DNA of 64,000 nucleotides from Polyporus tsugae (GCA_024305745.1 JAHRBS010000002.1:186001-250000), one strand, 5' to 3'; positions 1 through 11,038 are shown, counted from the stretch's first letter. Made by a program: numbers and translations. The notes: generated by a model from the letters alone, not told the origin.

Positions 1-1
1 G

Positions 2-112
2 CTCAGGAACGCGTTCCTCATCAAGACATGGCACGAGAAGCATGCCGGCTGGCACGCTCAGGTCGAGTTTAGGGAAGTCGACTTCAGCGTGGTGAACCAG
101 CGTCGCTGGTGA
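2..112 (+). CDS. 3' end of an unrecognised gene (partial)
   Basis: Frame 2 is open from the window edge to a TGA at 110-112 and gives a 36-residue tail rich in aromatic and charged residues (…KTWHEKHAGWHAQVEF…VNQRRW). The composition looks like real protein, but the family cannot be recognised from this piece. The gene continues to the left of the window. From 113 to 951 I see no supported gene; the open frames there on both strands are short and have no recognisable domain. Confidence 0.45.
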   Translation, partial: LRNAFLIKTWHEKHAGWHAQVEFREVDFSVVNQRRW

Positions 113-951
113 ACGGCGTTCGCCGCAGCGCTCTCGAAAGCATTTTGTACTTTAGGAAAGCCTGGCCGGTGTGCGTGTACTATCTTATGTGCTTCAGCTT
201 TATGACTTGTATATGCCGAATCTCCGCGAAAGGGTTCAAACTTCGTGCGTCCATGACGGGACGACCACGGTCCCCCTCCAGGACTATACTAGTCGAGTAT
301 TTCCAGGATTCTCGCGGTTCCTCGAAGAGCGCCGCACGCGACAAACGATACCGCATTAGTACTGGTGATGGCCCATCCCGTTCAAAAGCCCCCAAACCCT
401 ACGCCGACGAGACCTCCAGGACGCCAACTTCCCTCCGGAGGGAAGCACTGCATCGATGCCGCGAGCGCGTTGCCCTCTCCGCGAAGGGACTGGCGGAGCG
501 CCGCGTCGGGGAATAGCAGCCACGCCCCAGTTCCGGGCGCGAGCCAGTGGGCGCGGAATCTGAGCGCGCAGCCGAAGAGGACTCAAGAGCCCAGGTCTTG
601 AATCGTTCCGGCTTCGTACGAATGTGAGGGAGGGAAGTGGCCCGGAAGATCGTCGTTGACGAGCACAACGCTATCACTGACATTACACGAGAGTCCACTG
701 GCATCGCGAGATATCCACGAACGAAGGATGCTCCTGTACGCCCGGCCGGCAGCGAGGAAGGCAAGGCGTTCAGGATAAGTCCTTCATAACGACGAAACGT
801 TTTCGGTGCGCAGAGTGTATAGTATCCATTTGTCAGTATCATAGGATGGCGCAATACGAACCACAAAGTGGGCTTACCTCTGCACGTATCCGCCTCTACA
901 GGGGGGATTCAACTGCGAGCCTATCACTCCGCATACTAGGCAGGGAGCGGT

Positions 952-1176
952 TCAGGATCTGGATCCCGGCGACGCTCGTCCGTCAGCTTGTGCGCTCAAG
1001 GCGGCGAACCTGCCTTGTAGTGCCGCGATCTCCGCCTCCAACCTCCGGATCATCGTCTCGAGCTCCGTTGCGCTCCAACCGTTGACTTCCGATCGAGAGT
1101 GGCCAACGGGGGACTCCTATGAGAGGGCGGTAAGGAGCGAAAGCAAGTAGATCGTAGTGAAGAAGCACCGAGCCAT
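952..1176 (-). pseudogene. Possible small secreted protein broken by TAG, or a terminal exon
   Basis: On the minus strand an ATG at 1176 opens a hydrophobic, signal-peptide-like stretch (MARCFFTTIYLLSLLTALS). It is followed by an in-frame TAG and then by 54 more codons in the same frame, ending at TGA 952-954. That second part has a strong heptad pattern (ELETMIRRLEAEIAALQ), so it is probably a coiled coil. Two readings fit: a secreted protein with a CAG-to-TAG nonsense change, or a terminal exon whose 3' splice site is the same CTCATAG. From 1177 to 2069 a minus-strand stretch near 1465-1533 might be another exon, but nothing is recognisable. Confidence 0.35.
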
Positions 1177-2069
1177 CTTAAGCTATAATACACTAAGGAG
1201 CATAAATTACTGCTTGTGGGTGATTCTTCTCCCATCGTGCTTCAAGCTTTTATGACCGACTCGACCGAAGACCAGCCATCCAACGGCTCGCATACTGCGC
1301 CCAGGTCGTCGCACGACATGCGCGCTCGTGCGTATTGTCACTGGGCGCAAGTGCTGTATCATAGAAACCGAAGCATCGCTGGCAACTCGGAATGGAGAGA
1401 CGACCTCCGTACCTGACGTTGTTTTCACGATGCTGCTCAGACTGAGTTCTGAGTGCAGCATACTTACCCTCCAGGGTACCATCTACCTCTACTAGAGGCC
1501 GACTATTCTCGCCCGCTACCGTGGGACTAGGCAACCATATATTCCGCTAGGTTGTGTATGGCGTGGTTCATGTGCGGTCACCGTTACACGATAAATCGGC
1601 GGGCAAGTCCATTATTTGGTTCAAGCCTTAGGGCTTTGACGAACGAACGGGGGAACTGGCCCCGCAATGCATTGGGGTAGCTCGCAAAGGCTTGACAGTC
1701 AAAACGTGATAAGTCCTCATGGCGTGCAAAAGACACGGAGAACTCACCTCATGGCACGCAGCACGAAGAACTCGTCTCGTGCTATCCCGTGGGAGGCCGC
1801 TGAGCGCGAAGCGTTCCCCAAGTCCCTTCGAGCCGAAGAAGAGCAAACAGCAATTCGGAATGAACATGCACCCCTCCGAGCGACATCGGAGCAAGAAGCT
1901 GGGTGCCGTACATACATGGTTTGATTGCCATTGGTAAAGACGCTGTGCATACATCTAGAGAGAACACCGGTCGGCGAGACTGGGAGCAAAGCTAGACAAG
2001 AAAAGAACGCACGAGATAACGGCCATTAAATCGTCCAGAAACCGACCACTGATCGCCGGTAGCGAGTGG

Positions 2070-3360
2070 TCACCACTTTCCCCGTCCCCACGGGTTGTAC
2101 GCAACTCCGCGGTAGTTCCACTGCCCCTCGCGTTCCTGCCGCCTCCCGAGGCGGTCCGTGGCGCGACTGTACACAACGCCCTCGCTGGGGACGTGCTCGA
2201 GTGTCGCCTCCCAGAGCGTCCAGCTCCACCTGCCCTCTTGGTACGTGATCTTCGCCGGCGTCCAGGTCGCGCCGTCGTCGATCGACACTTCGACACTGGA
2301 AATCTGGACGTCCCCGTTGGCGATCGCGTAGCCCTTGATGCGGAGGGAGTCAGAGTCCACGCCGAGGCGCGTCACGGACCCGATGACGGAGTTGATAGGG
2401 AGGGTAGTGAGGGAGGGGATCTTGGACCAGACGGGCTCGGCTTTCTCCTTCGTGTCGACCTGTATCGGACGCATACATGAGCAAACAGGCCTTGGGAAGG
2501 GAATTGGGCGGAGACGACCTACGTCTTCCGGGAGGACCTTGTAGTCGCGTTGTTGATAGAAGCTGGGGGACTCGTCGGGACAGACGGAGATCGTGTCTAC
2601 CCACTTCACCCAACGAGCACCGAGGAATCCCGGCGCGACCGAACGCAGAGGGTACCCGTGGTCCGGCGAGAGAGGCTGACCGTTCATCTAGTCAAACAGA
2701 GTGGCTTAGAAGATGCAGAACAGGGGAGTATATGCGGGCATTTACGTCGTACGCAAGGAGCACGTCGCCGTCGGGGTCCATGACAGACTTCAGAGGGACC
2801 GACCCGCCATAGTCCCTGTCGTCTTGACATGGGGTGACGTTCGACGTGAAGCATACGTGCCACCCGTTCAGGAAACTTAAGTCTACCCCTGCGGCTTCGA
2901 GGATGTCGCGCACGCGAACACCGGCCCAGCGAGCGTTGGCGATAACGCCATCGTTCCAGAGGACGCCCTTGACCTTCTTCACCTCGTCCATCTCTTTCCT
3001 CCGATTTCCGGCGCACTACCAACAATCCATTGGCGTTTGCACAGGTGAGATATATGAGAAGGGACGAACCTGGAGTGCCGCCACAACCTCAACACGAGGG
3101 AATTTGGTCCGAAGTTCCTCTACGGTGAACGAACGCGACCCGTCAACACCAAGGACATCGACGGTGTATGTTGATTCGTCGAGATCGAGGACAGGACTAT
3201 GGTTACGGCAGTAGATAAGGTCCTCGGGGGTTATAGGGAACTCGACCAGGGCAGCAGCGGAAGGTTCAGCATTGAATGGTTCCGTGCCACGAACGATGAG
3301 TAGATCCGAGTGCGGGACTTCCTCAGAGAAGTCCATTGCGTCCTCCTGTAGGCGAACCAT
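2070..3360 (-). CDS. Sulfite oxidase (molybdopterin type, no cytochrome b5 domain)
   Basis: Four exons, complement(2070-2459, 2523-2687, 2746-3015, 3070-3360), give 371 residues. Introns are 54, 58 and 63 bp, all GT-AG; the 63-bp one is stop-free and in frame. The enzyme oxidises sulfite to sulfate with a Mo-pterin cofactor. What shows this: an N-terminal HSDLLIVR…EPFNAEP segment, the LQCAGNRR motif whose Cys ligates molybdenum (created exactly by joining exons 1 and 2), GGSVPL, a [20 protein letters not shown] motif and KWVDTI, then a C-terminal Mo-co dimerisation domain (KGYA…VEVSIDDG…W). There is no haem-binding cytochrome b5 domain, as in the plant enzyme. A second Met (MDFSEE) eight codons downstream is an alternative start. 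Confidence 0.93.
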
Positions 3361-4152
3361 GTCGAGGAGTGGGGTATCGAGAAGAGCGTATACAGAGCAA
3401 GCAGACGTTTATGAATGGATGTCGGAAGCAAAGGCAGAGCGGAGCGTCAACGTTGCTGGACGGGCACGCGTTCTGTCGGGAATATTATCGTCGTGCGCGT
3501 TCCACGTTACATAACCAGTGGGTGCAGTGGTGCCAGCTGATCAGGTTAGGCTCCTCCACTCGCAAGGCCATCGTTCGTTGAGGAAGAGGAGGAGGAGGAG
3601 GAAGAGGGCGGATCTTCCGACGACCAAGGATCAGAGGAGAGCGTGGCCTTCGAGAATGGCCTGCATGGGAGGTCTATCTTCATGGTCTGGAGCCTTATGA
3701 CGTGGGCCTATGTCGAAAATACTCGTCGGGGAGGCTGAAGGAGGGTGGACTTCCCAAGAGAGAGGGAGAATGCAGCGAGGAGTGGCACCGAATTCCGAAT
3801 TGACTGAGCGATAGAAGTTGAGTACACGCAGTCGAACTCAGACCGCGAGAAACCCCCGCAGCGACGGCGTCCATCGTCGATGACGTGCTCAGCGTTCACC
3901 GCCTTTTGCACCGATATTCGTTGATAAGAGGGTGTTATTTTCTGCGATAAGTGGGTTGGATAAACGCTGGCAAGCACTCGATTCATTCTCAGTGCCTCTT
4001 GTCCATTGCCGAACGCATGCGGAATCTCATCGGCAGTCTGCTTCCCATATAGCCTCTCCTCCGCCAACATCAGTCCAACCAGAGCCATTGTGCATTCTCC
4101 ATATCCCCACCAATCGCTCAGACCACTGAAGCAACCACAACTCCTATTCATA
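3361..4152. other. Intergenic stretch, possible short acidic exon
   Basis: No recognised gene. On the plus strand, around 3553-3724, one frame after a possible GTTAG 3' splice site encodes a run of nine Glu followed by GGSSDDQGSEES and a short hydrophobic stretch, then a stop. This could be a terminal exon or a chance low-complexity frame. The minus-strand frame 3708-4151 has no recognisable features. Confidence 0.25.
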
Positions 4153-4432
4153 ATGATCGGAAGGCTTGCGCACTATGCATTTGACGCGGCCCTGGTCAGT
4201 ACCCTGCTGGCGGGCGTGAGACGGTCGAGCGGATTCACGTACGTACACCCCTCCGAGAGCTATTGCAGGATGTCCTTCTCAAAACCGCTGTAGTCTCGAG
4301 ACGGAGAAGCTCTCCGATCCTACCATGCGTTCCTTGGCCGAGAAGTATCTCGGTTTCGGGGAGACCATCTTCGACATGGTCCAGGGGTCGGCGGTCACCA
4401 GCCAGTATTTCAAGCGGGACCCAAGGAGATGA
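4153..4432 (+). CDS. DUF1748 family small mitochondrial-type protein
   Basis: Two exons, 4153-4238 and 4294-4432, are separated by a 55-bp intron (GTACGT…CTGTAG) and give 74 residues. The N-terminus MIGRLAHYAFDAALVSTLL and the following AGVRRSSGF are the hallmark of the DUF1748 fungal family: small proteins of 70-90 residues with one hydrophobic N-terminal segment. The second exon (…EKLSDPTMRSLAEKYLGFGE…) matches the family C-terminus around the conserved KYL-GE. The TAG 3' splice site was chosen because the upstream CAG would put a stop in frame. The molecular function is not settled; a mitochondrial membrane location is known for yeast relatives. Confidence 0.88.
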
Positions 4433-4603
4433 CGGGTTGTTATAATCGGTTGTGGACACATTGGGTTGGATTGGACCGTATCATATTCTAGTATGTATTC
4501 GTATCGCGCCCACTACTCTCCTTCCATCCTATCCGTCCTGGCGTACCACTCAGAAGCATGTGCTTCTTGCAGGTGTTTTACATAATTTGGCACCCCCTCC
4601 TTC

Positions 4604-5166
4604 ATGATGTTTACCCCCGTCGGGCACCAGGCAGATCACCTCCCCGAGCCGTCGCGTGTCCTGACGGTGCAGGCGCGGCCAGTTGCATTAGCCACTGCAG
4701 AGCTGAAGAACATCGCCGCAACCGATCGCGATCGCGTGTACAGCAACCCATTCACCGCATTTCCACCCGGTCTTGGGTCGAAGTGGCCGGCCAATCAGTC
4801 CTTGACGTTGTCAGATGACCAGGGTTGGACGGAGTTGCTACGAGAAGTTGGGTGCGATCCCCGTAAGATCTCGGGAGTTGCTCGACTTTTCTCGCCTGTC
4901 CGAACAGGTTTGAATATCAGCTACTGTATACAAGCGAGTGTCGGTGGGCCAGCGCGTCGCTCAGGCTCAGGATGCACGTATGGATGCAACTCGCGCAGCA
5001 TGGATCGATAGAGGTGGATCAACTCCCAACTCCAGCTACTCGTGCTGTTTACCCACTCACTTCTGTAGCACATCGTACGGCAACACCATTTGACCCGTAC
5101 GACATGACGACCGTCGAAGTGAATTCTACTGCCACACCGAGTGTTGCCTCGTCGGTGCAGATGTAG
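4604..5166 (+). pseudogene. Frame-shifted coding remnant of unknown family
   Basis: A natural-looking frame opens at ATG 4604 or 4607 and runs to about 4850 (…RPVALATAELKNIAATDRD… and SDDQGWTELLREVG). The natural composition then moves to another frame (…RSRELLDFSRLSEQ) and, across a possible short intron ending CGCTCAG near 4964, to AQDARMDATRAAWIDR before stops appear. The switch without a splice signal suggests a one-base indel. The family is not recognised. It lies directly upstream of the hydrolase remnant and could be a separate gene or a fused N-terminus. Confidence 0.35.
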
Positions 5167-5173
5167 CCTCCCG

Positions 5174-5940
5174 GACCTCGTCTGCATCCTCGGCCTGGGA
5201 AGCACCTTCACCTCGTTCTACCCTGCCGTCAAACCCATCCTCGCCGCACTGCCCACTACGCACCTCCTCACGTACGACTAGGCCGGCTCGGGCTCCTCTC
5301 CCTGTCCACCGTCCATCTCCGAGCGCACTGTGCCCGACCACGTCGCAGACCTCAACACGCTCGTCGGTGCTGAGGCGCCGTTCAGTCGGCCCGTCGTCCT
5401 CGCACATAGCGCAGGAACACGCCTCCCCTCGCGGTGGCTCCTCACCCCCTCCGCCCATGGCTCGCGCGTCCCCCGCTCAACCCACCTTTGTCCCGTGAGG
5501 TAACCACAAGGCATCTGGACTTGGCCGCGACCGTCGCGGTGGGCGGCCCTGCCACGGTTGTCTCCCGCCTCGTGCCGGTGCGCCTCGGCGCAACGTCGAT
5601 GGTGGAGCGCCGGCTCGCGGTGACCCTAGCGCAGAGCGCGGACGCGCGGCGATCCGCGCGTTCAGCAAGGAAATGGGCGAAAGCTGCGCGCCTATTAACT
5701 GGACGGCTATCCAGGATAGGGCGAAGATATGGGCGGAGGAGGATGAGGCGGACATCGCTGGGTTTTTGGGTAGGGTTGTGGTGAAGAAGATCGCGCGCGC
5801 AGGACAGTGAGTAACTTCCGTCTTTGGCTAGTGGTTTAGAGGTCCCAAGTCCATAGTTTGATGATGTTTTTGCCAGCTCGCTCATGCGGGAGGCTCCGAA
5901 GGAGACTGCGAAGGCGATTGTGGAATTCTTGCAGAACTAG
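5174..5940 (+). pseudogene. Alpha/beta hydrolase, decayed
   Basis: The order of landmarks fits a cytosolic alpha/beta hydrolase. DLVCILGLGSTFTSFYPAV (oxyanion-loop region) is at about 5174, then TYD followed by an in-frame TAG at 5279-5281 where the family has a fourth aromatic or charged residue before AGSGSSP, then DHVADLNTL and the nucleophile elbow VVLAHSAG near 5386-5410. A later frame gives AATV…VV…RLAVTLA (cap region), and another gives INWTAIQDR…EEDEADI. The last exon, after an intron GTGAGT (5809)…CCAG, gives GHSLMREAPKETAKAIVEFLQN with the catalytic-His GH. One premature stop and at least two frame changes make an active enzyme unlikely. Confidence 0.7.
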
Positions 5941-6216
5941 ACAGTTGTCGCGCCACGTCGCACCGACTTTGTCTGATCCTTGACTGCATAGTTCCTTGGA
6001 GTACGAAACATTCCCCACATCACAATCAGAGGGTTGTGCATTAGGATCCTGTAATATGTACATATGGTTGCAAATAACAACAAGCTCGTTGGACCCCGAC
6101 TCGGACTCAACCACCCAATAGTGGCTGTGCAGCATCTCAAATATAGTCCGGATCAGGAAGGATCTCTCTCTTTCTCCTGCCACCGCACAATCTTGACCCC
6201 GCGCAGGCAGGACAGA
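5941..6216. other. Intergenic
   Basis: This stretch lies between the hydrolase remnant and the RAD51D start. The RAD51D frame is open upstream to an ATG at 6064, but the RAD51D family N-terminus aligns with the ATG at 6217, so this is read as 5' untranslated or promoter DNA. No clear TATA element is visible. Confidence 0.4.
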
Positions 6217-7522
6217 ATGCGCCTGCAAAACTGCGTACCGCCGCTCAAACACGAAGTTGTGCAAGCGCTTCAAGATATCGACGTGAAAACTGACACTGAC
6301 CTCCTGCTCGCCGACGATCCGATCAATACTTTCACCAAACTCCCTCAGGGACACGGAATCAGCCTCAAGGACTTCAACCAGATTGTCGCACAAGTAGCGG
6401 AAATCGCGGCCGCTGTACCGGTATATGGGGACAAGCTGTTGGAGAGAGAGTCGAAGCGCAAGGAAGATATCTTCCTCGACGACATGCTCGTCGGCCTCCC
6501 GGACCTTGATGCTCTTCTCGGTGGATTCGGTCCACCTCGAATCATCGAGTTTTCTGGAGATGCAGGTTCAGGGAAGACGGTGAGTGGCGCATTTCGCCTC
6601 GCAAGAAGCTTACCTATATCTTTTGCAGGCCCTGGCACTCCATGTGGCCCTCCGCTATCTTGCACATGTAGAGGATTCTGGGGCCCTTTGGATCGACAGC
6701 GGTGGGGAGTTTTCGCCAGAACGCGTCGCTCTTGTTCTTGAGCAGTTGGGCGGCCCGGTGCGCTCTAATGCCAGTCGATGAATCGCTGTGATTGACACGA
6801 AAGTCCGTATCGCAGTACTCTTCAACGGCACTTGAACGGCTTCAAGTCTCGCTTGCGTTCGACATTGAAGCCGTGCATCAAGTCCTAGAAGAATTGCGCC
6901 AGTCACTAACCATCGCACAAGGAGATGGAGGACAGGCAAGCCGCTGTATTGTGATAGACTCTATCACGACTCTTCTTGGCCCCATGTTGAGTGCGACATC
7001 ATCTCAAGGTGAGGCTCCAGTTGACCTCTAACGGAGTGTCGTATTAACCTCAATCTCTTAGGACATGCGACGATGACGACTTTCATGCGCCAGGTGCGTG
7101 CTCTGGCGGAATTATTCTCTCTCACCGTAATTGTGAGCGAGTCCTTGACGTTTTCCTCGCAATGTACTCATGATGTGCAGGTCATCAACTCGTCAACAAG
7201 TTTGGGACAGAAGAATCCTAAACCACGGAACCCAGAGGCAGTCTTTGAGATCATGCGAAAACCTGCGTTGGGGCCGTCGTTCACGTTCTTGACCGACGCT
7301 ACTCTCTGGCTATCGAAGCGTCATCCCGATCCACGCGACAGACTTGATGAAGGCTCGACACTGCACACAGCTGAGGTGTTCCGCTCCAGGACGACGGTGG
7401 GTGATGCCCTATTGTATGCGCGATTTCGGTGGGTTCTTAACCGCTCTGTTGACTCCTTTTCGTAGCGATCGAAAACGTGGGCGAGGTTTAGGATCAACAA
7501 TGGGCTGATCGTTGGCGCATGA
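6217..7522 (+). CDS. RAD51D: RAD51D-type RecA/RAD51 paralogue
   Basis: Six exons, 6217-6579, 6629-6757, 6816-7008, 7062-7132, 7181-7396 and 7466-7522, encode 342 residues (human RAD51D has 328). Introns are 48-69 bp and GT-AG. The order is: an N-terminal helical domain; GDAGSGKT Walker A, split exactly before ALALHVALRYL by intron 1; LWIDSGGEFSPERV; LAFDIEAVHQVLEELR; Walker B CIVIDSI; MTTFMRQVRALAELFSLTVIV; and the KPALGPSFTFLTDATLWL segment typical of RAD51D. RAD51 paralogues act in homologous recombination repair as ATP-dependent mediators of RAD51 filament assembly. The start at 6217 (MRLQNCV) was chosen by alignment with the family N-terminus. The gene looks intact. Confidence 0.9.
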
Positions 7523-7698
7523 ATATCCATTTCTGACTTTCGTGTCCTTCGAATATTGTACACATCCCCGCATGCTGTAGAGTATTACATATAGTGTGTT
7601 TATCGGACATGCACAGTTCCCGACTCGCTCACGCAGCGGGTTTGTCCAAGCGCGCGTCGGGTGGCGGCGGGTCTAGCTACGTAATCGCCCCACCGGAC

Positions 7699-8186
7699 AG
7701 GACCCCTGAATAACCGCCCAGAGCTCATGTGCCAGGATCACCGAAAACGGGCCCGGAGGGCCCGAAAAGTTATATGCCGATCACCGAAAATGGTCCTCCG
7801 AACGGCCAACCTTATAGGCCCGAAAATAGGGCTCCGGCCGTGGGCTATCATGCGGTGAGCACCGAAAAGGACCCCCGTCGGGGGTCGGGCGAGGGGCGGG
7901 GCCGGGTTGGACTTTAATTGGGGTCAGCCGGGCAAAATCCAGCCACTCGCTCCGGAGGACATCAGAAAGTCCAATTAACCAAGAAAACTTGATCAGAAAG
8001 CAGTCCCAACCTGGAAATCTCGGGCACTAATTTCGTTAAGCGCCCGTGATGTTACATGCCGCTAAGCCCCGAAAACAAGAGAAATTTTTGGAAGTTGGAG
8101 GTAAATAACCGAATTTGGACCCGTTTGGCACCACCGAAAATGGGCCTGGCCGGCATATGAGCTCCAAGGGGATATTCAGGGGTCCT
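7699..8186. mobile_element. 488-bp MITE, hAT-like (8-bp TSD CACCGGAC)
   Basis: The terminal inverted repeats start AGGACCCCTGAATA at both ends and extend imperfectly for about 35 bp to GAGCTCAT(G/A)TGCC. The element is flanked by perfect 8-bp duplications CACCGGAC (7691-7698 and 8187-8194). No transposase frame is present. The interior carries a repeated CACCGAAAA(C/T/G)G motif (for example near 7738, 7780, 7859 and 8133) and a GGGCCCGGAGGGCCC palindrome. The 8-bp duplication points to hAT-type mobilisation, but the ends differ from the hAT at 18196, so its autonomous partner is not in the window. Confidence 0.85.
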
Positions 8187-8288
8187 CACCGGACTCCGGA
8201 AAAGGCGAAGTTGTGCTCGGAGCTGCGGCACAGGAATCCCGCAGGAACTCACACTTGCTTCATACCGTCATACTCTCTCGCCCACAAG

Positions 8289-10631
8289 ATGGGTCTGCTA
8301 CTCTCCTTGCCCCTAGCGGGTGTCTTTGGAACGGTTGGGTCCTCATGTCTGGCAGGGCTGGCTTTCTTCTGCACCTCGACAGCAGGCAAGTCGTAACCTA
8401 CTCTCAGGATGGTGCATAGAGCTTACGGGTCTAGCATTGCAGCGTCTATGTTCTGCAAGTCATGTAACTGCAACTCATCCATTGCTACCCGTGTCGGATT
8501 CGCTGTGCGTTGTATCATTTACGCTGCGAGGTGGCTGTCGCTGACACCCGGGGCGTGGACCGGCAGTTGATCTTCTGCTTGAACTCCATGTTGGCATGGC
8601 TCATGAAGTCACCATTGATTTTCGAACAACTGGAGAAGATGAGCCATGGGTACCTCAAGATGGACTGTGAGGGAGACAAGTGCTATGGTGTTCTTGCGGT
8701 ACGTCTTTGTCTCTATGGTGGGCGAACCCTTCCTAGCCTTGGAGCGCAAGTGAGACCCCACCGGCATAGAAGTGTTTTGATCAGGCTCGAAGGATCCCTA
8801 CGCGCCATAAGAAGGACCGAGGGCGTGTTACATCGTCGCACGAACCTGTCTTTGGCCATGCTCGTATCCCGCTCTTCCTCCTTGCAACTCCCAGTATGTT
8901 CCCTGCCTCGCGCATCCCATCGTCGTTGCGGGTACCAGTGGTTATCTGCGTATGTTCTGCGTCGCGGCCTTAGGAGGTTCGACCATGCGCCGCAGTTCTG
9001 CTGTGGCCTGCGTATGGCGGAGCCAGCTACAACTTTAAGAGTCACTCTCACACATGACATGGATATAGTGATACGTAGGGCTCTCGTCCGGGGAGGACCT
9101 TTGGGATTGGTGCTTTTCCGAACATGTCGTCATTTGGCTAACCTCTACATCCCACATCTAGGTTCACCGGATATGCTTCGCTCTCGCGCTTTTCCATGCC
9201 CTATTAAGCGCATCCCTCATCGGCGTCCAGGACACCAAGGACAAGCGTGCTGCAATTCAGAACGGGTAAGTATCTTGTCGCTCGCTGTAGATACGCCAGC
9301 TCATAATAATCTCAGTTGGTGGGGCCCGAAGGTCCTTCTCTGGCTCGTCCTGGTCGTCGTCTCATTCTTCATTCCTAACGGCTTCTTCATGTTCTGGGGC
9401 AACTACGTCGCCCTAATCGGCGCCTCCATCTTCATCCTTCTCGGTCTCGTCCTCCTCGTCGACTTTGCCCACTCCTGGTCCGAAACCTGCCTCGAGAACT
9501 GGGAGAACTCCAACTCGAATCTCTGGCAATGGATCCTCGTCGGCTCGACCGCCGGCATGTACGCCGCCGCGATCACAATTACGGGCGTCCTCTACGCGTT
9601 CTTCGCGGGTGAAGGCTGCACCCTGAACCGCTTCTTCATCTCGTTCAACCTCGCGCTCTGCGTCGTCGTCACGATGCTGTGCGTCCACCCCACCATCCAG
9701 GAGCACAACCCACGCTCTGGGCTCGCGCAGTCGAGCATGGTCGCCGTGTACTGCACGTACCTCATCATGTCTGCTGTCGGGAACCACGACCACAACACGT
9801 GCAACCCACTCCGGCGCGGTTCGGGCACGCAATACACGACGCTCTTCCTCGGCGCCGTCTTTACGTTCCTGGCGATCGCGTACTCAACGAGCAGGGCTGC
9901 GACGCAGAGCCGGGCGTTGGTCGGGAAGGACAGGAAGGGCGCGATCTCGCTCCCCGCCGAGAGCGAGCATCATGCGGAGCTTGGCGTCGTCAACACTCAG
10001 CCGGGAAGGACGGAGCACCCTAGGTACCAGGCGCTGCTCGCTGCAGTTGAAGCTGGGTGAGCCTTTCCACACCGAGGAGCTACGGCGACCCGCTTAACCG
10101 TTTTTAGTGCTATTCCCGAGTCCGCGCTCAACGAGGATTGGCAGGATGAGGACGAAGACGAGGACTCTGGTGAGGCCAGAGACGATGAGCGCACCGGTAC
10201 TCGCTACAACGTACGTCCACGCTTTAATTCCATGTCTTCCGGTTCTCCTAACGCTTTTCATCTGCTGCTCAGTATGCATGGTTCCATATCATCTTCGCCA
10301 TCGGCGCGATGTACGTCGCGATGCTTCTGACCGACTGGTGCGTCCCACGTCCTTCCGCCTTCTGGCATCCGCGCACGTGTGCTTCGGACTCACCCGAAAC
10401 CAAATGCAGGAACGTCATCATACCGGACTCGAACCCGAACCACGACCAGGACGTGTACATCGGCCGCTCGGAGGTGGCGATGTGGATGCGCGTCGTGTCG
10501 AGCTGGATCTGCATGGTCCTGTACATCTGGAGCCTGGTTGCGCCTGTGCTCATGCCCGATAGGTGAGACCCTTCTCGTCTCCACCCCGCTTCGTTTCACC
10601 GACATCTTTTCCTAGGTTCGGCGATTACTAA
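8289..10631 (+). CDS. TMS1: SERINC/TMS1 family membrane protein
   Basis: Nine exons, 8289-8385, 8443-8504, 8567-8698, 9162-9265, 9316-10056, 10108-10210, 10273-10337, 10410-10562 and 10616-10631, encode 490 residues. SERINC/Tms1 proteins are multi-pass membrane proteins linked to serine incorporation into membrane lipids. Landmarks are MGLLLSLPLAGVFG, the Cys-rich MFCKSCNCNSS, SHGYLKMDCEGDKCYGVLAV, KVLLWLVLVVVSFFIPNGFF, DFAHSW, a long acidic loop (EDEDEDSGEARDDE) and YVAMLLTDW near the end. About ten hydrophobic segments are visible. Intron 1 (8386-8442) must start GCAAGT, because no GT donor keeps the frame. Intron 3 (8699-9161) is 463 bp against 50-72 bp for the others. The last exon is only 16 bp. 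Confidence 0.93.
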
Positions 10632-11038
10632 GTTGGCTGAGCGTTTGATATGTTACACTCGTCGCCCGTATCATTTCGATAACTATTGCAATGTAAGACT
10701 TGGACATTCGGTAAGGAGGTCTACAGTGGTAACGCCTGATACATGGTCGTGCGAGTGGCTATGATATGGTTCACGACCTCGGCCTCGACGGTCCTATTGC
10801 GTCAGAATCTTATCTCTCCAAGGGTCACGCGCACTGATACCGACCTTCCACCATTCGTCTGGCGGATGATGTGACATGTCTCCATCCTGACGTGCGACCG
10901 ACTTCCTGTGTCAGCGGCCGACAGCTCCGTCGTTGCTGAAACGATTGAAAAGGGGTGAACCGTGCGTCTTTGGGCCCGCAGATCGGGTTGCATCCATCAC
11001 ACAACACCCGTTGATCTCAGCGCACGTTCATCTCCACT
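10632..11038. other. Intergenic
   Basis: This is the 3' flank of the SERINC gene and the 5' flank of the oxygenase gene, both on the plus strand. No gene is seen, only short frames. A pyrimidine-rich tract (CATCTCCACT) directly precedes the ATG at 11039. Confidence 0.5.

Noticed and set aside
399..866. 155-codon minus-strand frame near the left end
   Set aside because: Composition is unnatural, with no domain and no splice support; it is likely a GC-driven open frame.
7699..8186. CACCGAAAA repeats as a CRISPR-like array
   Set aside because: Spacing is irregular, the repeat unit is under 12 bp, and the unit lies in a MITE of a eukaryotic genome.
8510..10060. One 516-codon open frame covering the SERINC region
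   Set aside because: It reads through introns 2, 3 and 4 by chance; family motifs and splice sites show a nine-exon gene starting at 8289.
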